Part shown: positions 44,876 through 52,513 of the stretch, one piece after another
How the letters are laid out: each line of letters begins with the position of its first letter
Position numbering within the stretch: position 1 is the first letter of the stretch
NCBI GenBank assembly: GCA_002633005.1
Contig: NMRA01000427.1
Coordinates: forward strand, 209,374-261,886
Length of the DNA: 52,513 bases
Source of the DNA: Phoronis australis
Taxonomy: Eukaryota; Phoronida; Phoronidae
Direction of reading: 5' to 3'
Notes under the pieces: generated by a model
Told to the model about the DNA's origin: nothing
Databases searched by the model: none
What the model saw: only the letters and a program-made list of their open reading frames with translations
Position numbers and translations under genes: made by a program

Positions 44876-45041
44876 TGTTATATTATTAGTAATATATTTT
44901 AGTTTTCGTATTTTTGATTTTATTAGCCAATGGCAGTCGCCATTTTGTATTGACGTTAATCCCGCAGCAAATAAATACTTTACTTTCGGTTTCATGTAAA
45001 CAACGTGGTTTTATAATCATTTATTTGGTAGCCTTAAAACA
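44876..45041 (+). repeat. 3' LTR of the gypsy element
   Basis: Starts TGTTATATTATTAGTAATATATT and ends CCTTAAAACA. Differences from the 5' LTR indicate an old insertion. Confidence 0.85.
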
Positions 45042-46135
45042 GATACTTTCCTCGCGGTACTCCAAAACGAACCACAGAGATTGTACTGGTAAAACCTACA
45101 ATACTTCTTGATGTCTTGAATGTGCATAAAGAGTCTTCGTACAAGTTGAGAAAAAGTTTTTCGTCTAACTGGTGATGGGGACGACAAAGCAATTAAGCGA
45201 GCAGTAGATCCTGACTTGTATTTCTGGAACACCACCCAGGAAAACGCCTTGAAACTGTTTCCATGGGATACCCTTCTGACGAAGATATTGGTTGGTCAAC
45301 TTCTTTAAACCCTTTCGAGATCGCAGTCGATGAACAGCCGTGTCCGTCGCTTGTCAACGTGTACGTGCCTTTGTTATGTGCAAGTTATGGTGGAAGTGAA
45401 ACGGGTGCGCCGATTAGGTGATCAATCATTTGTGTTACGTAAACAATCAAGTTCGTAACGAGTTCAAAGATCCACTTCGACGTGGGTTGTCGTTGTCTCA
45501 CCAACTCGAGAACGTGAAGGTGACCCAGAATGGAAAACAAAAGGATCCAGGTCTCATTCTCCTCTCACTACAATGGGTTCATCCCCTTGAAAAAGACGGG
45601 AAACAGAAGATATACCTCCTCGTCACTTCTAGCAAGACCTGGACGCCGAGTTCGATCGTTACCTCAAAGAGATGGTTTCATTTCTGGAAATAACGACCTG
45701 AATACCATGAAGAAACAGTTTTTTCCAATACTTTCATCCATGCAAGATTTGAGTTTCGTGGTCGAGCGCAACAATAACTTTATGGGCTTAACAACAGATC
45801 AACTTAAATTTCTCGACATTGTGAATTACTTGGCACCGGATTGTAGATATGCAAAGTTTTTGAAGGCGTACTATTGTTTTCCACAGGTACCACGAAAATG
45901 GAAAGACGTTTATACGCCAAAGGGAGAAGGAGAAACTACGAAAAAGACCAAAGAAGGTGTCAGATTCTGGGATTCGATGTAAATGCTCTTTACCTTCGTA
46001 GCATTATGAACGAGTAACCGATCGGACCATTTATTCATCGTATGCAAGAAACCAATTTCCAACGAGTTTCCCACCCGAAGGCGAGAAAGGCAACTGCTTG
46101 GTTGGATTACGTAGCGTGCAGTGCTGAACCGTGAA
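45042..46135 (+). pseudogene. Family-B DNA polymerase relic (Polinton/adintovirus type), right copy
   Basis: On the plus strand: NEFKDPLRRGLSLSHQLENV (about 45430-45500), IYLLVTS, GNNDLNTMKKQFFPI (exonuclease motif region, about 45690-45730), FVVERNNNFMGLTTDQLKFLDIVNYLAP, KFLKAYYCFP, then QETNFQRVSHPKARKATAWLDYVA to about 46120. It overlaps the left copy from the NDLNTMKKQFF region onward and is in the opposite orientation. Interrupted by frameshifts; the polymerase palm is missing. Confidence 0.7.
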
Positions 46136-46849
46136 GACAATTGGAAGTTTTTCACATTTTGCTTTTGAGGAGACCTCGGGATTTTGACCATCTAATGATT
46201 TGTCAGTGTGGTCATCCTTCTTTGTGTGTCAGTAACATAGAAGCAGATGTGACTAGAATGGTCTCGTATGATTCGAGAATCTTATCAACTTCCTCGTCAA
46301 AGAGAGTTGCCATCTTCGCACATAATTTCAAGAAACTTTAAAACGCAATTTACAGTTGTACATGGCCCAGCCATTCCTTGATCCGTTTGTTAGAGTTGTT
46401 TCTTTACAATCAATCATGTTTAACGGCCTCGATATTGGAAGTCCCTACTTGGTTTATGGCGAAACCTGTCTGTACTGTTACATGTATATGTCCGTCAGGG
46501 GTTATTCGGTGCTCTGTGCGGCAAGATTGCTCACATTAAATATTTTCCCCATACCATGAATACATTATATACCTAATGCAGCTCAAAATGAGAGAGGATT
46601 CCGTTGGTGAGATGTTTTGGGGGTTTTGCTGGTCCAAGCACACTGTACTTGTTTTGTGTCACGCGTCATTTAGTGATCAGCGGCTTGCACTGGATCCTAC
46701 CGTAGGCCTATAAAGAATTTTTTGTAATGTACCGGCAGGCCTATATGCTGGTAATTTCGGTTTTAAAATAGTCTTGCTTTCACAAAACACCATTTGATAA
46801 GATTCCATTCCACTGTAGATATTGATTCCAAATGGTAGACATAAAATTT
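46136..46849. other. No gene recognised
   Basis: Possibly the degraded edge of the polymerase-B relic; no further motif was found in any frame that I translated. Confidence 0.35.
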
Positions 46850-46965
46850 ACCCACATACCATTTGGCAGTTCGGAGGTGCCAATGTCCGACTCAGTGGCA
46901 AAATTCTGGCTAATACTCTGCCCCCCCCCCCCCCCNTCAAACTCCCTGATCAGCCCCTGGGTGTG
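46850..46965. mobile_element. Fragment of the CAGTGGCGGATCC-type element with poly-C tract
   Basis: Aligns with the right half of 18949-19110 (CCATTTGGCA-TTCGG, CAAAATTCTGGCTAATACTCT, GATCAGCCCCTG). It contains a run of about 15 C ending in an undetermined base at 46936. Confidence 0.6.
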
Positions 46966-47169
46966 GTTTTTGTCAGATTATAATCTAGGATACTTAATAA
47001 CCACAGAACCTGGACATCGCATGGCAGTGGTCGGCAAAACTGAAAATTTCAGGTTTCAATGCACTGGGTCAATTTTCCAAGAGAAACGTTTGATAGCCGA
47101 GGGGACTGCTTCAGGCAATTCACCTGTTGTATAAATATGATCAGTGTGGAATGTGGATCCCAGAGTAAA

Positions 47170-48513
47170 ATCACCTTCACACAAATTCATGGAATGTATT
47201 TATTTTAAAATGCATCTTAAATGAACCTTTAAAATATTAATAAATTTACAAATCCAAGTATAACTTCGCAAATAAACTTCGTTAAATTTTATTTGACAAT
47301 TAAACATAAAGGTTACAGTTACACACACAAACCTTATAAAACATTTAAAATGATGTATAAGTAATTATTTTCAATGTCTAGACAATAAAGATTTTCAGCA
47401 GCCTTTTAACGTATCACATATATCCACAAATCAAAACTGGTTATTAACCATCAACATTTGATTGAACAATGAGCGATTGACACAAAAGTACCACAGATGC
47501 ACACCATGCCTCTCACTATGGCACCTGATCCTAACATTGCAATGGTGCACACGTGATTACATCTGCTTCCAATTACATGAACACTTAACATTTGTCTAAC
47601 CGGATTGTGTGAACATTCTTCGATTCCAAGTATTCAACAAGCATCCAGTCCTGTTACATGTAGGTGTCTATGAACAGTTGTATTATTTTTTGATTGTAAA
47701 TAATAACTACAGAGTATTAAGAAGATATTGGACCAACAGGCATGAATACACACCTCTACTTTATCAACTGCCTGCAGTTTTAACACCTCGACACAAATCA
47801 TTCAACCAACATTTATATCAGGAGTACATTAATTTAGCTATACATCATGAGGCTTCACTTCATGAGGCTAGGCAAATGTAAACTACCTGACATGTAAGTA
47901 AATATGCCGTGTTTAAGAATAAGATCACTTAATGCTTCTCATCACAATTCAAAGTAAGTCTAAGCCAGAGAACAGTATGCAGAGAGCCCAGATAAGATTC
48001 ATCATGTGACAGATTTATGGAATAGGGTGCATGGGATCCCAATTTACCATAAGTGTGGCATTACTCAAGCATTCACATTTTAATCACATTAAGGGTTATT
48101 TAAAACTTGTGTCAATAACAGCAACCTTGGTTCCTCCTTAATAAAAGTACAGGCGGGTTGGAAAATATTCAGCCTCAGCAAGCAGTCAATAACATGATAT
48201 GGTACTTCTCCACATATCTTGCACAAAATAATTACCAAAAATGGTGATTTTCCATTTTTCAAAGGCTGATTACCTTTTTTTGCTAATAATGAGAGTTTCA
48301 TCAAAAGTTTTGTGACACACTACAATTCATGCTTGCCATAGACTAAAACATTATTTAAATCTTTATTTTTGTGGAGAAATTAAGTAGCAAAAAAAGAATT
48401 TCACTTGCCAGCCATACTGTGTCCTGTATAACTAAAGGATTCTCATAGTATTCTGCAGCAGTAGAAGTGATGAATATGTTTTTTCCAAATCGGGCATCTT
48501 AAGTAAACAGCCA
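47170..48513 (-). other. Probable 3' UTR of the WBP1-like gene
   Basis: No coding signal was recognised. On the minus strand the sequence is AT-rich, with AATAAA-type hexamers near 47190-47210 and 47240-47290. A 3' UTR of roughly 1.2-1.3 kb would fit. The plus-strand open frame at 47609-47881 has no recognisable features and is probably chance. Confidence 0.35.
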
Positions 48514-48546
48514 TTATGAATGAACACTCTCATAAGGAGGAGGCAC
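48514..48546 (-). CDS. WBP1-like gene, last coding exon
   Basis: A 33-nt coding exon. The acceptor is TGTTTGTTCCAG, phase 0. It reads VPPPYESVHS then TAA. The short open frame would be meaningless alone, but it adds a second PPPY motif in the correct phase, which strongly supports the model. Confidence 0.7.
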   Translation of the reverse strand: MPPPYESVHS

Positions 48547-50957
48547 CTGGAACAAACATAACATTGCATTAACAAATCAGAATCAAACAATTAGCAAAAC
48601 ATGCCAAGTAACAATTTCATGGCTTCCCTAATGAATACATAAATCTTCAGTCACGATCATCACTGATGCTTTTGAAGTATAGACATGAGGGCGAAAGCAA
48701 ATAAACACTTCTATGGCCATTATCACCATGGTGATTATTGCCCAGTTCCGGACAATGTCATCTGGGACTGCACAGCTGGATAGTGCACTAGCAAAAAAGA
48801 CTTTTTACACTGACGTGTATACAACAAAGTTTACATTCAGAAACACGGAGTCTATAAATACAAACTATGACAGTGACACCAACATGGAAGGACACTGAGC
48901 AGACATGGATTGAGGAACAATGTGCGTAGTTAAGACCTTTTGGTACCACTAATTTTACTTTGTATTACGCAGCTGACATAAATTATGTCCTGTTTCTCAT
49001 GAAGCCTTGCTTTTGTCTGGCACTGACATTGTTCATTTTTGGAAACCCTAAATCCATAAAATTGTACAAAATTGGTCGCTCTCATATCACTTGTAGCTGT
49101 GTGGAGCAGACATTCATCATTTTTTATTATTGGTCAACACAGTTGCCAATGCCAACAACATATCTAACTAAACACCTGGCGATCGTATCCAGCAGTCTCC
49201 GTGACTCCTTTTCAGAAATCATGCAACCCTTTTGTAGTTGCCATTTCAACATCTGAATTTATGATGACAAAGACCTGGCAAGCCTGAAAATTAAAATGGG
49301 GGTGCTTACCCGATGAGCCAGAGTGTCCCCTGGTCATACATGACCTTTGAAAACAAAGTACACGGACTCAAAGCCCAAAGGATTTCCCATTACGGTATGA
49401 CTAGTTGCAGGCATGCCAGTTATAATCAGTGTTCCCTAACCAACATGTATTCGAGTAGCTAAGTATGCACGTTAAAAGAATACTCGCCAAAATTCTAAAA
49501 CCGGCCTGTCGTAACAATGTCATCAAAGCAGTTGATGATGTAAACAGCATAAATATAAGTGCAAACTACCTCCATTTGCTTGCGATGTTCACATTTTTGC
49601 AACTTGAACGATTTGAAAAACTTCCTGTCAAGCAATTACCACAAGGCATTCTACGCTCAGGTCGAATGACAGACTGATGCACAAATTTCACAAAAAATGA
49701 CTGCTGTTGATACTGTATTCAATGATCAATTTTGCATGATATAAAAAGCCTCAAAACAGTGGTTTTGTGCAGAATTCCTTCATTGGGTCATTCAAGTTCA
49801 TCCTTCGGCACTAGTTACATGACCTAGAGACCTAGATATGGAAAAATATGTCAGTCACAGAATGTCACGATTAGAGCACCTGTAACTTTCGCTTCAGATG
49901 TGAACAAGGGCAGCATCTGACTCTTAAAACTATGAGAAAGGAATGGTTCTTTTGAAGAAAAACATTGTTGCATAACATGTGAGACTGCAGTACATTTCAG
50001 ACCTGGTGTCTATTTCAACAACTCGGTCATTCCTAATTGCGTCACAAAAGAGACTGTCATAGGCACGTAATCACAGACGTGCTTAGTCAGGTCTTTATGC
50101 AGCGGATAATCAAAGATGAGATCCTGGTCTCAGCAATCACAGGTTTTAACAGATGAAACATGTCTCAGTTACCAAATAGAACACTTACACTTGCATATCC
50201 AGGAATGTTGTTCTGAGACAGTCCCATTTGTGTAGAGTACGGCGGGGACATTTGTGCTGGGTATCCTGGGTATGGGGGCGGTCCTGTGTACATTGTAGGC
50301 GGTGCTCCAGGTTGTGCTGGTGGTGTGTACATAGGCATGTTTGATGTTGCCATGGTAGCGACCCCACACTGGACAGGCTGTGGACCTCTTGCTATCCTGG
50401 TATGCTGGGCCATGTACCGTCGACGGCAGTAATACGAGCACAACGAAATGGTGACAATGACGACGAAGAACACCAGCCAGACCCCTAAACAGAAAATCAA
50501 ATGACATCAGCCAGTTGGATGGCTTGGATACAGGGGACGTTCCGTAGGCATAAACCATTTGTGAGTAAAGCTAGTCTGGTCATGTGCTTCATCTGTAATG
50601 CATGATAATGTCTCACAAAGACATGGCTGGCCTCGCTTTCTTGCAAGAAACTTGCTCAGCAGAACACAGCATTAGTCATGACAAAGGGTTGTCCAATGGC
50701 AGCTTGAAATTCACTAGGTGGCACTAATTGAACATGGTTTCAGTAGAGAAAATACATGCATTTGGGTGAATGACAACGACGTTAATTTAACAACTTCCTG
50801 CTCTCAATCTATTCAGATAACTAGAGAACACAAAAAGCAATAAACCCCAGATGCATGACGAAACAAACTTATCAGATTGACTTACACCACCATGAATACC
50901 ACTCTATGGTCGACAGGCAGCACAAATGATTTGCAGTGTCACAACAGTAGTAGCTAC
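48514..50957 (-). CDS. Cysteine-rich single-pass membrane adaptor with PPxY tail (WBP1/VOPP1/Shisa-like), 5' incomplete
   Basis: Three phase-compatible exons: 50957-50886, 50484-50189, 48546-48514. Together they give 132 residues plus TAA after a split first codon. The product has a Cys-rich extracellular part (SYYCCDTANHLCC), a Trp-rich entry to one membrane helix, a basic stop-transfer (CRRRY), then a Pro/Tyr/Met-rich tail with two PPPY motifs, one only seven residues from the C terminus. PPxY motifs bind WW-domain proteins such as NEDD4-type ubiquitin ligases; members of this superfamily act as endomembrane or surface adaptors (family knowledge). The signal-peptide exon was not found; it may lie upstream near the CA repeat or outside the window. 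WBP1-like fits best because of the SYxC-DT-H-CC spacing, but Shisa-like and VOPP1-like are alternatives. Confidence 0.75.
50189..50484 (-). CDS. WBP1-like gene, transmembrane and proline-rich exon
   Basis: The acceptor is TTTTCTGTTTAG and the donor is GCAAGT|GTAAGT; phase runs 1 to 0. It encodes a helix (VWLVFFVVIVTISLCSYY), a basic anchor and a tail rich in Pro, Met, Tyr and Gln containing TGPPPYPGYP. This composition is typical of cytoplasmic tails that recruit WW-domain proteins. Confidence 0.8.
50886..50957 (-). CDS. WBP1-like gene, Cys-rich exon
   Basis: The acceptor is CTTTTCCAG and the donor is TGGT|GTAAGT; it starts two bases before a codon boundary and ends in phase 1. It encodes four cysteines as two CC pairs, then EWYSWW. 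Joined to the next exon this gives three consecutive Trp at the membrane boundary. It is the only frame of this segment without a stop. Confidence 0.7.
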
Positions 50958-51098
50958 CTGGAAAAGAGGAAACCAACCACTTATCAACACCTGTTGGTGT
51001 TCACCACTTGACTGACAGTCTAGCAGCCTTGACCGACAGTCAAGCGGCCTTGAATTTTCATTAATTACCATATAAGTTCCATCCATACACAGACTTAC

Positions 51099-51115
51099 CC
51101 TCAGAACAACATGCA
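51099..51115 (-). CDS. Possible upstream micro-exon of the WBP1-like gene
   Basis: A consensus donor GAGG|GTAAGT ends at 51099. In the phase required by the next exon the preceding bases read A-C-C-S-E-G, adding a CC pair in the right place. The only nearby acceptor is CACTAG at 51117-51116, directly after the long TG tract of this strand. A 17-nt exon is unusual; the real upstream boundary could be elsewhere. Confidence 0.25.
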
Positions 51116-51120
51116 CTAGT

Positions 51121-51200
51121 GCACACACACACACACACACAACACACACACANACACACACAAACACACACACGCATGCACAAACACACACACGCATGCA

Positions 51201-51235
<35 letters not shown>
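51121..51235. repeat. CA dinucleotide microsatellite with undetermined base
   Basis: A (CA)n run interrupted by AACACAC and two CGCATGCACAAA units, with an N at 51153. On the minus strand it is a UG tract directly upstream of a possible splice acceptor of the WBP1-like gene. Frames across it are artefacts of the repeat. Confidence 0.9.
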
Positions 51236-51237
<2 letters not shown>

Positions 51238-51867
51238 ACATCCAATAACTACAGTAGCACAAATCAGGAGTTGTTGCTCTGTACATGACAATAAACAGCT
51301 GATGCGAATACGGTGTGCAAATCTAGCGACAACTCGTTCCGGGAGTAACATGTTCTAGGGTAAGCCAGTGTGTAGATGGTATTGTACTCATGGTATTAAG
51401 ATGGAAAAGGTGAAATTGCCTGGTTTCAGAAGAACAAACTTGGTAAGGAACGTGTGAAAATGTAGACACATCTCTATGACAGTTACAATCAATATGTGAA
51501 AAGTGATTATCATAAATTACACAACTAAGTATTTATGCCATTACCAATACTTATTACGAAGATCAGTGTCGGCCAACATTCTATAGAACATATAAAAAAC
51601 AGTCCAAGTTTCGTGATGTTCCTAAAGCACTGATGATGATGCTAAGCAAGTCTCCTGCAATGTAATGTGAAACAATTCAGGCTTTCTGTCACATGCATAA
51701 GTACCAGACATGTGCAAACCCCTCACCTTAGACAATGACCATCGTCTTTAGCTCTCCCAAGTAGAGATGATCGAGGCTCCTATAGGCGCTTCATATGTCG
51801 GAAGCTTTTTGGCAAATTATGCCTCACACCCACTAAAGCATCAAAGTCACGTTCTTAAAAATATCTT

Positions 51868-52186
51868 TTGTGCATAGAGGGACACCTTAGGAGGCCGTCG
51901 ATGTTTCGATTTCGTCCAACTCGACGAATAACCTCCGTTATCAAACTTTTTCTTCGAGAAATCCCTCACCATTTTCAACACTACATGTGGCAGGTGGAGT
52001 ACAGAGTGTTAAAACCGGCGAGTTACCGATTTTGGGAATTGAATGAGGGACTACTCAAAGAAAAAGTTTAACAACGAGAATATTTGTCAGAGTTGGAAGG
52101 AATTAAAAACATCGACGACCTCTTAAAGTGTAAATTGCAAGGTCTCAACCAATCTGAACAACAATATGCTCTAAATTCGTGTTTAT
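51868..52186 (+). other. Unrecognised frame interrupted by one stop
   Basis: 67 codons from 51868 (RFRPTRRITSVIKLFLREIP, HHFQHYMWQVEYRVL, KPASYRFWELNEGLLKEKV), a TAA at 52069-52071, then 37 more in-frame codons (REYLSELEGIKNIDDLLKCK...) to TAA at 52184-52186. Composition looks protein-like, but I recognise no family. It may be a transposon relic. Confidence 0.3.
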
Positions 52187-52367
52187 AATTATTCTTGCTA
52201 CATGTATATTCTTAACATTAACTGAATTGTACGTCGCTATAAAAAGTTATTTACATATTTGTTGCCGTGGCGTTGTAACGCCATTGTTGTAACGGAAAAT
52301 AGAAACGGCGCCATTTTCCTTCGTTACATATCTGTGACGTGGTGTTGGGGAATACAAAGAAAACAAT

Positions 52368-52513
52368 ATGGATCCCAGTGAGTACAGCAGCGTAGATGAA
52401 GAATATTTTGAAAGATACAGGGAGGGTCAGGTGGAGTTTTCAGACGATTCTGACGTTTCGGATGTGGAGGAGGAGGCGATAGACCCCATAGGAACAATTT
52501 GTGCTCACACCTT
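52368..52513 (+). CDS. Acidic N terminus of an unidentified protein, cut by the window end
   Basis: The ATG at 52368 opens 48 codons that run off the end: MDPSEYSSVDEEYFERYREG followed by an Asp/Ser/Glu-rich stretch (SDDSDVSDVEEE) and AIDPIGTIC. Upstream is a palindromic TGGCGTTGTAACGCCA. Acidic starts of this kind are common in piggyBac and other DNA transposases, but also in host nuclear proteins. No call is made. Confidence 0.4.
   Translation, partial: MDPSEYSSVDEEYFERYREGQVEFSDDSDVSDVEEEAIDPIGTICAHT

Larger units (their letters stand above)
40120..45041 (+). mobile_element. Ty3/gypsy LTR retrotransposon, nearly full length, decayed
   Basis: 5' LTR 40120-40280, primer-binding site 40281-40296, gag-like region 40710-41246, a protease, reverse transcriptase, RNase H and integrase series 41638-44447, polypurine tract 44864-44875, 3' LTR 44876-45041. 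The domain order PR-RT-RH-IN defines Ty3/gypsy. The gag start style (FSKPSPWPDWKTRFMRY) and the tRNA-Leu-like primer site suggest a Mag/SURL-like lineage; that is inference. Several stops and frameshifts mean it is inactive. Flanks TGTTT and GATAC do not match, so no target duplication remains. Confidence 0.85.

Noticed and set aside
47609-47881. Plus-strand frame of 90 codons
   Set aside because: Antisense to the probable 3' UTR of the WBP1-like gene and without recognisable features.
50904-51351. Cys/Val-rich frames across the CA repeat
   Set aside because: Produced by the dinucleotide repeat and containing an undetermined base; only the short part after the repeat could be real.

Overview
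The window looks like a stretch of nuclear DNA from an invertebrate animal, most likely marine. The reasons are genes split by long introns with consensus GT/AG splice sites, no operons, and a dense mix of Ty3/gypsy, Penelope-like, LINE and MITE-type repeats. I cannot name the species. A hemichordate, echinoderm, cephalochordate, mollusc or cnidarian would all be possible.

Two host genes can be read, both on the minus strand. The first occupies about 7.06-21.40 kb. I assembled it exon by exon from splice sites and reading phase: a TATA-type promoter and non-coding exon, a signal-peptide exon, and seven further coding exons. The eight coding exons total 1140 nt (379 aa plus stop), and every junction is phase-compatible. 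The product is a zona pellucida (ZP) domain protein with a signal peptide, ZP-N and ZP-C modules, an RKRR furin-type site, one membrane helix and a short cytoplasmic tail. The second gene is 5'-incomplete (about 48.51-50.96 kb, perhaps to 51.1 kb or beyond). It encodes a small cysteine-rich single-pass membrane protein with a proline-rich tail and two PPPY motifs, resembling WBP1/VOPP1/Shisa-like adaptors.

The rest is mostly repeats. 0-7 kb: an antisense LINE RNase H relic at 1.1-1.6 kb, otherwise unassigned sequence. 8-20 kb: ZP-gene introns holding several CAGTGGCGGATCC-type terminal-inverted-repeat elements, a TA-flanked hairpin MITE, a tRNA-like SINE head and a GAT/GGT microsatellite. 22-26 kb: a MITE, Penelope-like termini with hammerhead-ribozyme-like motifs, a palindrome of about 430 bp and a LINE reverse transcriptase. 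28-30.2 kb: a minus-strand LINE bounded by 7-bp target duplications and interrupted by a MITE and a Penelope-like GIY-YIG plus ribozyme fragment. 30.9-35.6 kb: a diverged tandem duplication, one copy carrying a MITE.

36.8-46.1 kb is a nested mosaic. From left to right it holds a degenerate Penelope-like element with reverse transcriptase and GIY-YIG ending in a fold-back, a family-B DNA polymerase relic of Polinton/adintovirus type on the minus strand, a nearly complete but decayed Ty3/gypsy element with both LTRs, and a second polymerase-B relic on the plus strand. The gypsy element has no target-site duplication and the two polymerase relics are inverted relative to each other, so this block has been rearranged.

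No bacterial-type system, CRISPR array or rRNA gene was seen.
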